This document shows, one piece after another, positions 14,285 through 26,656 of a stretch of DNA of 64,000 nt. Both the position numbers and the translations under genes were made by a program. Location of the stretch: positions 243,713,218 through 243,777,217 of the forward strand of contig NC_081406.1 in assembly GCF_030272615.1 (NCBI RefSeq). Reading direction: 5' to 3'. Position 1 is the stretch's first letter. Every line of letters starts with the position of its first letter. Source of the DNA: Cryptomeria japonica. Its lineage: Eukaryota; Streptophyta; Pinopsida; Cupressales; Cupressaceae. Below the pieces are notes generated by a model. That model was not told the DNA's origin, searched no databases, and worked only from the letters and a program-made list of their open reading frames with translations.

Positions 14285-14297
14285 TCTCCCCCTTTGT
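14285..14297 (-). other. Copia polypurine tract
   Basis: Minus-strand ACAAAGGGGGAGA, preceded by GTCATCAATG. The same GTCAT..ATG.CAAAGGGGGAGA arrangement occurs just before the 3' LTR at 57,158. It marks the junction of internal region and 3' LTR; adjacent 14,298-14,520 would be 3' untranslated sequence of the element. Confidence 0.7.
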
Positions 14298-14519
14298 CAT
14301 TGATGACAACACTTGTACCACCAACAACAATCAAGGGCAAAAGCATGGAGTTGTGTGACACTTTGGGCCAACTGAGGGTAGTCCGATTGGATTGAATCTG
14401 ATTAGACTACCCTTGGGCCATGTGGAACTATGTGGTGCCTGCATGGCACCAGAAGTCCAACTAGACTGAGTTTGGTTGGACTCAGTTCAGCCGAACTCCC
14501 TTAGTTCAAATTCTTTCAT

Positions 14520-15350
14520 TAAAAAAAAATTCAATTTTTTTTTAGTTGTTAGAACTAAGGTTAGTCTGGCTGAACTAGCATATGTGTCATGTGATGTGGC
14601 ACAAAAAAGGTGAAAAACTCTGTATTTCTAAAACTTTTCACTTTCACTCAATTTTTCTTCAAGCCGAATATTCTTTTATAAATAACGAAAAATACCCTTT
14701 TGTAGAGCTCGAAGTCACATATAAGTTTTTTAGTATTTTGATTAATTTTATTTTTTTTATTAATTAAACATTGTGAGTAGCATTTTAAAGTGAAAAAAGA
14801 GGTTGATTAGAAATTCAAAAAAATAAAATTAAATGATATTAAAAAATATTTTTCACTAGATGAGAGAATCTTCTCAAAAAGGGTGTTTGTTTTTTGGTTA
14901 ATGATAAATTTAGTAGTCAAAAGGTGATGCTGAATGAAAACTGTCAAATATAGCTATGTTGGACTTCAAAATATTATAACGACAAAAATTTACATAATTT
15001 TTTTTTTAACACTGCATATATATATTCTCTATTTGGAAAAAAAAATTAGAAAAAATAAAATCTTTTTTTTTTTTTTTTGTGATGCCGATTAGAACCCTTG
15101 ATTTTCAACATTTTTTAGCAATGAAAAATCTGTCTTTGAATTTATAAATTTTTTTTTTTTAAATAGCAAACGTAAATTTCATTAATATTTCTACATTTGA
15201 TCAGTTTACATCATTTCAAAATTCAATTTAGAAATGTCACTTTTATGTGGTCAAAGTTAAATAGTATTAGTTGTGCTGGTCAGTTCCTTTATAAAAGTGT
15301 GACACAGGTTTGTGCTTTTATCCTCAAAACTTTCTATCTCTCTCTCATAA
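14520..15350. other. AT-rich region with homopolymer tracts
   Basis: Contains long A/T runs (for example 15,063-15,078) and no recognisable gene. Short chance frames only. Confidence 0.45.
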
Positions 15351-15356
15351 CAATAT

Positions 15357-15370
15357 CTCTCTCCCCCTTT
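15357..15370 (-). other. Second possible Copia polypurine tract
   Basis: On the minus strand the context reads TTTGTCCTTGATGCAAAGGGGGAGAGAG. This resembles the TTGATGTCAAAGGGGGAG context of Copia 3' ends elsewhere in this window. If correct, an LTR begins just below 15,356 and element sequence lies above 15,390, but neither could be delimited. Confidence 0.35.
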
Positions 15371-17755
15371 GCATCAAGGACAAAGGGTGCAAAAAATATC
15401 AATAATAGCTCTCTCCCTCTTTCAGATAAAAATTTTGATAACCGCAACAAACTATCTACAACAACACACATTTGTGCTCCCTTGAGAGAAACAAGCACAT
15501 CAATTTAGGAGAGAAAAGATGAAATTTAAATCAACCCTTAACAAATGCACCACTTCCATGCATTTAGTTTAAATGAGGGCGATTTAACCACACATTACGT
15601 CCAAACTTATAATAAAACATATGTCATGCATCTAATTTCCTTACATACTTTCATTGCACTAAAAACTAAAGAAAACTTTCCATTATACCAACCTACATTC
15701 TTCATGATCCATATTACTGCATTTAATAAGATAACTACATACATGCATTTAAGATTAACATCATCTAAAATCACATTATACATTTTAACCATAATGCCAT
15801 CAATACATGATAAATAAAAAGGAAACATATGAACACAAACACCACATAACACCAAATTAATATCGGAGTTCACCCCTAGTGGGCTACATCTCCGGGTCTA
15901 CTCAACTACAAGACCCCTCTAATAATAATAGGGTGAAGAATACATAAGGTTCACATCATTTACATCCTTCCATCAAGGCGTACATAAACCAATAATACAT
16001 ACGACCACATCGGTCCAATAGATACATGGATGATCCCAAAGAAAGGAAAAGGATCCAGCTGAACATGATAAGAAGCAATTACAAAAGATCAACTGGAGCA
16101 CCTGCAAAACTAAGTCCTCGCAACCCATTATAAGCAACCCATGGTCTAATATGAATATCAGGTTCTCACAAGGGCATAAACAACCAGATATGACTTCATA
16201 ATAGTGCTCCTAGCAAAGACAACACAAACTGCACACTAGTGAACATAAGGGACAAGTGTCATCACATAACTTGGTATGGTTACCCTAGTAGGCCTCCATA
16301 GGTTTCAACCCCATCTACTGGGTTACCTTGGCAACCTTTCCCAAACCTCCAGCCCATCCAAGTCTCATGTGGACCCAACACATCCTTTTGTGAAGACAAG
16401 GTTGTTGGTTTGCCATTTCAGGCCTTCTCACTGCATGTCGAGTCTGTACTAGCCCTCATCCCATGTGTGAGGCACAATTATCTTACTTAGTGTTTTCAAC
16501 AACTAAACTCTCTAATATGCTATTAGGTTATTACTTATTTAGACACACTTTCGATGGGTTACCCTGTAACCACTTTGGGCACGGCCCCCACTCGAAAGCT
16601 ACTCTCCCATATGACACAAGACCATAATCAAATGAACTCCTAAACCAAGGAATACACCAAGACAAGCATACAAAGTTCAATATGGTAGGAATACCCACTT
16701 GGCCAAACAAGTCTTCATACGAGGTGCACTAAGTGATGGTACTTTGACTAAAAACATGACTAGCTACAGTCAACCAGATAACAACACCCAACACTCGCAT
16801 AGAGGACATGACCAGATACAAACAATCACATGAAAAAAGTCAATACTCAAGATCAAGGACATAAGTGGATTCCAAAATAAACATACAACAATATCCAACA
16901 ATCACAATCAAGGACTTGCCATTTCTTAATCAAATGCAAATACAAAAAATTAAACATGCATAGGCATAAATCTGGAAATGATAATCTTTTTCCATATTGT
17001 TGAAACATTACAATCGATCCAGTTTTCTAATAGATCTAATTTGATTGTGATTTGTCTACATTGTCTAGGTACATGCCGCTCATGGTTTACTAACTCACCA
17101 TAATTCATTTTGCATCATAAAATAATATAAATACCTCATCATGAGTTTTCAGACCAAATCACATTAATATAATTATAGTTATATTCAAAACATACAAAGA
17201 TATAATTAAATAAACATTAATCAACTAAAATATGATATTTATTTCTCAAAATAAAACATCATTCCCATACTTGTTCCAAACAATTTATCTAAACTTATCT
17301 TTTCCAATACCAAGATACACTTTCCAGAATATGGAAATATACATTAAAAAGAAACTAAGATAGATAATCATTTCCCAATTAAATAAAATTTAATATCAGA
17401 AATTTCTAACTAAAATATTATTTTAATCTCCAAGAATTTAACAAATAATATAATATTTATTTTTCCAATATTTTCCAAATAATATAAATATTATTTCATT
17501 TATCTAAAATTTACTAAAACATATATTAATTTCACTTCCAAAATTTACCAAAAACATAAATCATTTTACCTTTATGAGCTATATCTAAAATATACCATTT
17601 TAATATCAATTTAAATATATTTTAAATTAAAATTAAAAATATATATTAAAATATCTCTCTCTCTTCTTTTTTTTATATAACCACGCTGTTGACATGGACC
17701 AATTTATACGGTGGACTAATATTATACCACCAAAAAAGGAGAAAGGCTTAGCAGA

Positions 17756-17935
17756 GGGCTGCTACCAAATGGTAGCAGTCCTCTACCATTGGTAGCGCTA
17801 CTACCAAATGGTAGAAGACCTCGCTACCTTGGGTAGCGCTGCTACCATATGGTAGTAGGCTACTACCTTGGGTAGCACTACTATCATATGGTAGCAATCC
17901 GCTACCCTCGGTATCACTGCTACTATCCCATGTGG
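17756..17935. repeat. Tandem array of ~39-bp units with CTACCATATGGTAG dyads
   Basis: Four to five units such as GGTAGCGCTGCTACCATATG... repeat with a period of 39 bp (41 in one unit). Each contains a self-complementary core of the type CTACC(A/T)(A/T)ATGGTAG and a second inverted CTACC. The repeats generate a chance 13-residue peptide periodicity on the minus strand, which I do not regard as coding. Confidence 0.85.
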
Positions 17936-17964
17936 TGGGGTCTTCCCTACCACGTGGGGGGTAG

Positions 17965-17967
<3 letters not shown>

Positions 17968-18019
<52 letters not shown>
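17968..18019. repeat. (AT)n microsatellite
   Basis: About 26 uninterrupted AT units, just downstream of the 39-bp array. Confidence 0.97.
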
Positions 18020-18028
<9 letters not shown>

Positions 18029-19207
18029 AAACATAGAACCCCCCCCCAATAGAATGCACAGTCTCATACTGAGACCCAAATTAAATAAATTTCCAGAATA
18101 CAATGGCTCCCAAAATATTGAAATTTTCTGAATAACCAGTCCCAGAATAGATAAAACTGGGCAAATTTCTCCATCCAAATACCATATTTGGGCAAATAGA
18201 ATTGATTTACACACATTTATCCGACCAATTTGCCAAACACAACTTAATTTCCCAATTTAAAACTTGAATCTGAAAACAATTATTGGAGTTTTAACAATAT
18301 TTTATTATGAACAACCAACCCCAATTTTTTTTTTTTAATAAATCAATTGGAGCAACCAAAATTTGATCTGGAGGTTGGGAAAGAAAGCAAGGAGGGTTTG
18401 AATTTGATATTTAACTACAACTCTTCCTTATTCCACAAAATATATGAGATTTTCAATAAGCACAACGATATTTCTTCAAAATCAAAATAATCTCTTTTAA
18501 ACAATAAAACCAAAGAGATAAACAAAATCCAACCTTATTCAGCAATTCTGGGAATGGTTTGATGAAGAGCCGAACCTGCAAGCTCAAGAAAATCCTTCTC
18601 CCCCAAATGCCCAAAATTTTCATTCCAAAAATAACTCTCCAAAAATATTTTCAAAAACTAGGTTAAAAGGGAAATTGTTTGACCAAAAATCATTTTTTGG
18701 ATTTAAAATAATTTCCTCCAAATAAAAATGAAAATCATTTTTCCCAAACAATTCAAATATGCAAAACTTGCTTTTTCTTCTAAAATTGATTTTCTTAATT
18801 TAATTAAAACTAACATTTCTATTTCAAAATGCCAAAGAGGGTAAAATATTTCTATTTTTGAATACTATTTAACCTTTCCTTTCAAAATGCATAAACTTAA
18901 TTAATTCATCATTTAAAAATAACCATTTAATCAAACTTGCTACAAACATGAATTGAGCAATTCTAATTATTGATTAATCACACAAAAAGGGTCCTATTTA
19001 ATTTAGTCCCTTAATTTACTAATGTGTAAAAGAACACATTTAATCAAATTAAATACGTAGGATAAAACAATCAATTACACCACACGCAAAACACATAACC
19101 CAAGAAGTCAAACAAATACATGACCTGCATACCCAACCAAAGGGGAAACTGACGGACGACTGTCGACGCTCACTTGAGAATGACTAGGGTAAAATGAGGA
19201 TCTTACA

Positions 19208-19544
19208 ACTACCTAAACCAATTCCTTAGGGTTGATAAGGAACACTCAAACCTGCAAATCCAGGTGGAGATGAACCTTATACCTATACGGTACTGTAACT
19301 GCAATCTCTTGCAACCATGAACCACACATGCATAAATATATATTTAATGAAAGTGTTATCCCGAGATTAATAAAACGAATCAAAAGAACAAATAAAATTT
19401 CAAAAGAATCGATGCAAAAAATATTTTTAAGGTATGCACAATAATCATAATATCTTACTATAACATTACAACATGGTAAATCAACCAACCAAGAAGGCCA
19501 CTTAAAAAGTCAACCAAGGTCAAACCTATTTTTTTAAAATCTGA
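19208..19544. other. Unassigned spacer between a probable LTR and Copia pol
   Basis: No coding signal recognised. It may be the truncated 3' part of the Copia element whose RNase H ends near 19,545. Confidence 0.35.
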
Positions 19545-21162
19545 TTAGGGCAGAGGTACTACAAACCACATGACTTGAGTACAACAAGATGCTGCTACAA
19601 TGTATTCTAAATCTATAATAGATAATAAGATTGAATCATGTTTCTTTCTCAACCAAGAGACCAATAGGTCTCCTAAGAAAAATGCAACGCCACTTGTACT
19701 TCTCCCATCATCAACACATCTAACCCAATAAAAATTTGTGTATGGTCTCAAAGTGAAATCATCATCCTTCTTATACCATAATCCATAATTCAGAGTTCCT
19801 TTCAAATATTTGAATATCCTTTATCCTGCTTGATCATGAGATTGCTAAGGATTAGCTTGATATCTAGCAATCACACATACAACCTGCATGTTATTCGGTC
19901 TTGAAGCAGTTAAATACAATATTCATTCGATCATAGATCTATATTGTTTCTGATCAACATTTAAAGATCCATCATTCTTTCTTAACTTACAACCAATAGC
20001 CATAGGAATTGTAACTAGTTTAGAATTTCCATCCCGAACTTCTTCAACATCTCCTTGATACAGTTGGTCCGAGAAATGACTATACACTTTTTAATTGTGT
20101 AACTTGAAGGCTAAGGAAAAATGACAACTTGCCTATCACTGACATCAAAAACTTCTTTTGCAAACTTCTTAATACATGATCATCTCCTCCAAATATGATA
20201 TCATCAATATACACAACAATAATTAATAATTTATCACCTTCAACCTTGAAATAAAGATTGCTATTAGTAGTACCTTTTCTAAAATTTTGTTGCAACAAAT
20301 GTCTATCCAACTTTGCATACCAAGCTCTAGGAGATTTCTTGAGTTCATAAAGTACTTTCTTGAGTCTACAAACTATATCTAGATCTTCTCATAGCTTGAA
20401 CCAATTTGTTTTTTCAATGTATACTTCTTTTTCAAGTTCTCCATTCAATAATGTTGACTTGACATCCATTTGATATACCTTAAAGTTCTTGTATGCAACA
20501 AATGCAAGAAACATCCTTATAGCCTCCATTCTTGCTACCAGAGTAATTTTCTCCTCAGAATCTATACCTTTAACTTTTGAATAACCCCTACACCAATATT
20601 GCCTTGTTTTGAAATACCCACTTAATTCCCATCACATTCTTATCCACTTGTCTAGATATCGATTCCCATGTCTAATTCTTCTCTATCTAATTCAACTCCT
20701 CTTCCATTTCCTTTATCCAACTTTTATCCTTGCTTTCATCTGCATAGGTCTTTAGCTCCACCTAAGATAAGAATCTATAATTTTCTTGTTCACTAGTTTT
20801 TGGAAGTCTTCTTGTCTAAACTCCTTTATTTTTGTCTCCAATGATTTGTTCCTTTGAATGATTATTCTGCACATACTTTGTTGGTGTTTTAGCTATTTAT
20901 TCATGTTCCTTTTATTGTGTACTTGTATCTTATTTATCTTTTGGATTCATTCTCTTTTGTAGCGATAGGGATAACTTCTATTTTAGTCTCAAATTTAGGT
21001 ATAGTTTTAGTCCGATTCCATTCTTCACTAACTCTGACATTTGCACTTTCAACAATCTTATTTAGCCTCTTATTGTAACAACGGTATGCCTTACTCCTTG
21101 TAGAGTATCCAAAAATATGCCTTCATCTCATCTTGCATCAAACTTCCCTAGATCTTCCTAAT
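19545..21162 (-). pseudogene. Outer Copia element: integrase end, reverse transcriptase, RNase H (decayed)
   Basis: Read on the minus strand from 21,162 downwards. The integrase C-terminus (GKFDAR.DEGIFL) is followed by the reverse-transcriptase N-terminal part, VYQMDVKSTLLNGELEKEVYIEK, the CRLKKVLYELKKSPRAWY block and the active-site VVYIDDIIFGG (Y-I-D-D in place of the usual YVDD). RNase H follows: LKGTLNYGLWYKK, then STSGVAFFLG.LLVSW and a degraded TTEAEY motif (IIDLEYIVAA). Stops and frameshifts are frequent. The frame is cut at the YIRID/GKFDAR junction by the Copia element at 21,168-29,537; its upstream half resumes at 29,543. Confidence 0.9.
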
Positions 21163-21167
21163 CTATT
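21163..21167. repeat. Target site duplication, left copy (CTATT)
   Basis: CTATT directly before the LTR start at 21,168; identical to CTATT at 29,538-29,542. The perfect match validates both LTR boundaries. Confidence 0.92.
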
Positions 21168-21359
21168 TGAAAGGAAATACAAGAGAACGAAAAGAAAAAT
21201 AAAATCCAAGTAAGTTTATTGATGAAGTAAATGTTACCAAGAGAAATGCATAAACCTTGGAGGAATCACCCAAATGTGAAGGAGGCACAATAACTTTTGA
21301 AAGGGGAAAAGAAAATAAAAACCCCTTGTGTTATTATGAATGAGACAATGCCTAAACTC

Positions 21360-21426
<67 letters not shown>

Positions 21427-21725
21427 CTCTTTATAATACTATCATTAAGAAGAAATGAAAGAGGAGACATCTCTTAAATAGAGATGAGGAGAGGAGTTAC
21501 AAAGTAACTCCCAAATCTATGAATGCCACCATTCATTAAATGTGTGTGCCATGTGTCCACATCCTCTTAAGGAGGAAATCTAATATTCCTTAATAAAGGA
21601 AAATAAAATAAATGACTTGTCCTCACTCATTTACTAGAGGACAAATTACATGTAGGGATTCCAAAGAAATATCCTAAACTAAATACAAATAAACCTAAGC
21701 CAAGTAAAGATTAAATATTCTAACA
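21168..21725 (-). repeat. 3' LTR of the 21,168-29,537 Copia
   Basis: Starts (minus) TGTTAGAATATTTAATC and ends TTGTATTTCCTTTCA. It contains a (GT)n(GA)n microsatellite at about 21,360-21,424, whereas the 5' LTR has only (GA)n, so the LTR lengths differ (558 against 527 bp). Confidence 0.93.
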
Positions 21726-21737
21726 CCCTCCCTTAAT
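21726..21737 (-). other. Polypurine tract of the inner Copia
   Basis: Minus-strand GATTAAGGGAGGG lies directly upstream of the TGTTAG LTR start, the normal priming site for plus-strand synthesis. Confidence 0.8.
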
Positions 21738-22410
21738 CTTTACTTGGGGAGTTTACATCAAACCCTTCAATGGGTTGCAAACCAAGATTTTTACAATGAA
21801 ATTGGAACTTCTCTTTACAAAGTGGCTTGGTCAAAATATCTGCAACTTGGTCTTCCCCCTTGCAATAGAAGAGTGAAACTTGCTTGTCTTCAATTTGTTC
21901 TCTAATAAAATGGTGTTGGAGAGAAATGTGTTTTGTCCTTCCATGGAAAACTAAATTTTTAGCCAAGGCAATGGCACTTGGGTTGTCATAATACAATGGC
22001 ACTGGTTTGTGTTGAGGTAGACCAAAATATTCAAGTACTCTTCTAAGCCACAAGGCTTCTTTGTAAGTATTAGTGCATCCTTTGTACTCATCTTCAGTGG
22101 ATCCAAGAGAGGTAGATTGTTGCTTTTTATTATTCCAAGAAATTAATCCTCAACCAACAAAAAAACAATAACCACAAGTAGATTTTCCATCATTGGGATC
22201 TCCACCTAGATCGGAATGAATAAAACCTTATAAAGTAAAATTAGAATTTGCATCATAAAACAAACCTACATTAATAGTTCCTTTAATATATCTTAAAATT
22301 CTTTTAGCAACTTTACAGTGTGTTTGTTGAGGTTTAGACATGAATTTTGAAACCAAACCAACACTATAAGCAAATATATGGCCTAGTAAGAGTTAAATAA
22401 TTCAAACTTC
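21733..22410 (-). pseudogene. Inner Copia RNase H domain
   Basis: The intact frame 22,053-21,733 encodes the C-terminal part: LWLRRVLEYFGL, then DNPSAIALAKN...H.RTKHI, the HHFIREQIED segment and VADILTKPL, ending just before the polypurine tract. The upstream part (about 22,410-22,054) is present in other frames (RILRYIKGT, KSTCGYCFF, then a degraded TEDEY). This domain degrades the RNA strand during replication. Frameshifts separate it from the reverse transcriptase. Confidence 0.9.
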
Positions 22411-22413
22411 CAA

Positions 22414-23776
22414 CTAATATCTATACAAAGTAGGATCAACAAGAGGAGTTTGCATATCAAGCTTTAACTTAGTACGTAATTCAATAGGAATTGAAACATG
22501 GTTAGCATCATTCATTTTAAACCTGTCTAAAAGATCTTGAGCATATTTACTTTGAGATAGAAAAATACCATTACTTGTTTGCCAAATTTGCATTCCCAAA
22601 AAATAATGTAAAAGTCCTAAATCAATCATTTGAAATTTTTGTTTGAGTTGAAACTTAATTTCAGAAATCAAATTATTGGAACGTGAAGTTAGAATTAAAT
22701 CATCTACATATAAAATAATAATCACAATGCCATCTTCACTATGTTTAATATACAAATTTGGATCATTTTTACTTCTAATGAAACCTTGAGAAAGAAAGAA
22801 TGCATTAATCTTAGAATACCATTCCCTAGGAGATTGCTTCAAACCATAAATTGATTTCTTTAACTTGCAAACTAAATGTTCATTACCTTCCTTAACAAAA
22901 CCAGGAGGTTGAGACATATAAATTTCCTCATGTAAATCACCATTTAGAAAAGCACTTTTAACATACATTTGATGAATAGTTCAATTCATATTAGAAGCTA
23001 AATCAAGAACAAGTTCTAATAGTAGGCATTTTAGCAACGAGAGCAAAAGTTTCAGTATAATATAAGCCTTGAATTTGAGAAAAACCTCTAGCAACTAATA
23101 TAGCTTTAAACTTACTAACTTCATTATTTGCATTCAATTTAGTTTTATATAACCACTTACAAGAAACAAGATTTTTACCATGAGGCAAGGGAACTAAATC
23201 CCAAGTTTGGTTAGAAATTAAAGTATCATATTCTTCCTTCATTGCTTTTTGCCAATGTGATTGATTTTTAGATTGATCAAATGTTTTAGAATCATTAGAA
23301 TTCATAATAGTAGACATTAAAGCATAATTACAATAATTAACTCTTCTAGCTTGAAGTCTATCCATTTTAGCTACGTATTCATCACTATCTTGAATTAAAG
23401 ATTTAAACCATTTAGGTCTTCTTTTAGAAGTAATGGATTTATCACTAGAAGTAGAGTCATGAGTAGTAGAGTTATTATTATCATCATCACTATCACTAGA
23501 AGGAATAGAAAGAGATGCATTAGGAGTAGGGTTAAGAGGAGGTTGGTCCTCCAAAAGCACAACTTTGCTTTGAGAAAGTTCATCATCCTTTGCTTTAGAA
23601 CAATCACGAATGCCTTTTTTTGCAATACAAACATCTCTTGCAACTTTTACCTTGTTAGTAATAGGATTGTAAACTCTATAACCTTTAGTATTTTCATCAT
23701 AACCAACAAAAATAAAAGGAGAAGATTTAGAATCTAATTTTTGTCTTTTCTCCTTATGTTTGTGTACATAAGTCAT
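22414..23776 (-). pseudogene. Inner Copia integrase C-terminus and reverse transcriptase
   Basis: Frame 23,776-23,003 holds the integrase C-terminal part (FIFVGYDENTKGYRVYNP), a serine/asparagine-rich linker and the start of the reverse transcriptase (HWQKAMKEEYDTLISNQTWDLV, CKWLYKTKLN). A frameshift near 23,010 moves the reading to 22,968-22,414. That frame holds MYVKSAFLNGDLHEEIYM, the YGLKQSPREWY block and the catalytic ILYVDDLIL (YVDD intact). Apart from the frameshift the polymerase domain is well preserved. Confidence 0.93.
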
Positions 23777-23779
23777 GGA

Positions 23780-24096
23780 ACCAAAAATTCTTAAATTCTA
23801 CAAATTGGGCTTTCTACCAGACCAAGCTTCTTTAGGAGTTTTATCCTTTAAGTATTTGGTAGGTGGTATTAATTAAATAAGCTGCACAAGCCATAGCTTC
23901 AACCCAAAACTTGTAATCCATATTTTTTGCATGCAATAAACATCTTGTCGTTTCCACAATAGTCATATGCTTCCATTATGCCACACCATTTTGTTGTGGT
24001 GTATAAGGAATGGTAAGATCATGTTTAATTCCAAAAATTTTCAAATAAGCATTAAATGCATTATTGACATATTCTCTTCCATTGTCAATACGAAGA
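23780..24096 (-). pseudogene. Inner Copia integrase core, downstream half
   Basis: Reads LRIDNGREYVNNAFNAYL...TIPYTPQQNGVA on the minus strand, giving the second catalytic Asp (DNGREY). The residue expected to be the catalytic Glu shortly after TPQQNGVA falls at a stop or substitution. The upstream half lies beyond the solo LTR, at 25,780. Without the LTR the codons join exactly at KFKI-LRID. Confidence 0.88.
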
Positions 24097-25774
24097 TGTG
24101 GTGGCAAGAAAAGCAAGATCGGGTGACTAGGACCTAATCCCACTTTTACCAACACATTGGGAATACAAAAGAGCCTAGGGAGATAGATCACTTTGTCTAA
24201 TTCTTATGGGAAAGATAGATCCAAGGATTATCTCTTAGGGTTTCTATTCCTCTTGTTGCAAATGATGAGAAAAAGTAGGGTTTGAATGATCAACTAGACT
24301 AGGAGATAAATAATGAAGCATAAATGAACTTGAAATTGAATAAATTTGCAAATATGAAACTGAGATACTGAAAGCATTAAAGGGGGAGGATTCTGTATGT
24401 GTACTTGATGCTTCAAATTTAACAACACTGACCTAGACTAGGGTGCCACGCCACTGTCCTTTTTTTGCAGACAGGAGGCTGCAATTGAAAGACTGCAAAC
24501 TAGAGGTCCTAAAGCTACAACTTGCTAAAAATCACTGAAAAGAAGAGAGACCATGGTGCCACACCATTTTCCTCGGAAGGACCAGGATGCCACATGCCTG
24601 TCCTAGGCAAATTAGGGCAGATATGATGATTCTGGGTGGTTCTTGTGCCTTTTGCTGAGATAAAAGTGCCTCTGGGTACCTATTTCTGCACCTGCAACTG
24701 AAAAAGGGAAGGTTTGGGTGGCTATATAGGGTTTTGCCTTAGTAAAAACCTTGTGTTGGTGATTTCCACCTCCTCAAATAGCCAATAATATACTGAAAAT
24801 GTGTGTGCTAGAACCTTGTGTGTATGCAAGATCCTAAAATGAAAGAAACTAGAGCTACCCTACTCATGAGAGTAAACCCTAAATGTAAATGTGAATCTAA
24901 ATAACAATGCTTCAAATGAAATATGCTAAATGATCTAAGAATGAATGTAAATTTTCTAATTTATGTGAAGAAGCTCATACAAAGAAATGAAAATAAAATG
25001 AAATCATACCAATCCCTAAGGGAGAGATATTGCCACAAGATCTCCTATTATTCTTTAATGTCTTCAAGGTTGCTAATTGATGATGAATACTTGACAAATG
25101 CTGGATGAATGTTGTTAAATGTTGTTGAAGACTCCACATAGAATTCTCTTTTACTACATAGAAGGCTCCTTATGCTTGCTCCAACAACATTTTCCTCTAT
25201 TTTTATGAGATGCCTTCAAATGAAGAAAGAGAGCTCTTATGTATGAAACCCTAGATCTTAATTTAGACTCAATTCCACCTTTAGGCCAACCTAGGAATTG
25301 AATTTCCCACAAATATTTTAGGGTTAAGCATTATAATATCATAGAATTGTGCTCTCAAAATTTTGGGAAAAAAATCGAGGACCGTGGTGGGAACGCACAT
25401 GGTCCAACCAAATTTTCACCAAATTTTCAAGGCCGTTAGATATGATGATATTAGAGAAAGTCCCAAAGTTACAACTAATTTTGAGGTGTTTTGATACACG
25501 AAATCGGGCCTTAAAGGTCAAAATAGGACATAATTAGGGTTTATGATTAAATGATTTATTGGAGAAATAAAATAAAAAGGGGCACACTTAGGGTAAAGGG
25601 CCCAATTTTATGATGTATGAATTGATGAAATATGATTTTATATTTAATTAAATTAATTAATTAAATTCTTAAAGAGAAATAATAAATGCAAGATGCAAGA
25701 CACACTAAGGTTGGTGCTAACCTAAGTGTGAAATTGTACCACCCTAGCAAGGGTGTACAATTTACAACACTACA
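24097..25774 (-). mobile_element. Solo LTR inserted in the Copia integrase
   Basis: On the minus strand it starts TGTAGTGTTGTAAATTG at 25,774 and ends GCTTTTCTTGCCACCACA at 24,097 (1,678 bp). Flanking 5-mers are GAAGA (24,092-24,096) and AAAGA (25,775-25,779), a target duplication with one mismatch. Excising the LTR and one repeat restores the integrase reading across the junction. No coding region, primer-binding site or second LTR is inside, so recombination between two LTRs is the simplest origin. The family differs from the Copia LTRs here; the element class is not determined. Confidence 0.85.
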
Positions 25775-25779
25775 AAAGA

Positions 25780-26333
25780 ATCTTAAATTTAGAACTAGAT
25801 TGCCTTTCTACAAAAATATGAAATTCAGTAAACACATCAAGCACTTGATCCTTACTATGAAGGAAATATATCCATGTTCTCCTTGAAAAATCATCAACAA
25901 AGGTAAGATCATACCTTGAACCTTGGATGGAGGGATTCTCCATGGGACCCAAGAGATCACTATGAACTAGATGCAATTTAGTATATACCCTCCAAGATTG
26001 ACCATGAGGAAAGGGTTCCCTATGTATCTTACCACTCATGCAACCATTCCAAACAATTTGAGAAGGAACAATAGTAGGCAATCCATCAACCATATTTTAT
26101 TTTTGCATCAATGAAATATAATCATAATTGAGATGGCCAAGTCTTTCATGCCATATAGTAAAATCAACAGTAGTAAGAAAGGAATACTTTGTAGGAGCAA
26201 ATTCATAGAACTTGAATAAGTTATCAATATCCATTTTAACAATAGCAATAACATGATTAGTTTTTGGATCAATGATATTATAACACATGCCCCTATAAAA
26301 GTTAAGCTTATACTCTTGACAAAGTTTAAGCAT
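25780..26333 (-). pseudogene. Inner Copia GAG-pre-integrase and integrase upstream half
   Basis: Frame 26,333-26,097 contains the zinc-binding WHERLGHLN histidines. Frame 26,093-25,770 continues with NGCMSGKIHREPF (the first Cys of the C-x2-C pair appears to be Trp), then HSDLLGPM and LTFVDDFSRRTWIYFL, which contains the first catalytic Asp. A stop separates the two frames. Coding is cut at 25,779 by the solo LTR. Confidence 0.9.
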
Positions 26334-26350
26334 TGAAAGAAAATTTGATT

Positions 26351-26656
26351 TTAATTCAGGAACATAAAGAACATCATGTAATTTCCCATTAGGGCATTCA
26401 CATCACCAATAGCTTTGACTTTGCAACTATGATTATTAGCTAATTGAATAGGAATATTGAAAGTATCAGAATGCAAAGACTCAAAACATTCTTTATGAGA
26501 AGTAACATGCTGAGATGCACCAAAATCAATAATCCACTCAAGTGGTTGAGAAACATTATAAGTACATGTAAATGCATGATAAGATGGATTGCCATTATTA
26601 TTACCTTTCTTATAATGAGGTTTATGTTGTTGATTACTTTGATTATTTTGGTTCAT
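26351..26656 (-). pseudogene. Inner Copia protease region
   Basis: The frame includes WIIDFGASQHVTSH, corresponding to the retropepsin signature WIIDSGASDHMT. The Ser after the catalytic Asp is Phe here (DFG instead of DSG), which should disable the protease. It directly follows the zinc-knuckle segment of gag. Confidence 0.85.

Larger units (their letters stand above)
15840..19207 (-). other. Probable long LTR or non-coding retroelement segment
   Basis: On the minus strand the segment starts TGTAAGATCCTCATTTTACCC at 19,207, a TG start reminiscent of long plant LTRs. Near 15,865-15,900 it reads GGAGATGTAGCCCACTAGGGG, a conserved-looking GC-richer stretch. No coding region is present in 3.3 kb. 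I could not find a matching second copy, primer-binding site or target duplication, so this is a guess from sequence style. It contains the 39-bp palindromic array and an AT microsatellite. Confidence 0.25.

Noticed and set aside
15197-15873. Overlapping ~90-residue open frames on both strands
   Set aside because: No recognisable domain, high AT content, and they sit in probable Copia 3' flank sequence.
17801-18214. 137-residue minus-strand open frame
   Set aside because: It spans the 39-bp palindromic array and an AT microsatellite; the peptide repeat is a consequence of the 39-bp period being divisible by three.
23395-23737. Overlapping open frames in other phases opposite the Copia polyprotein
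   Set aside because: Shadows of the reverse transcriptase/integrase frame.
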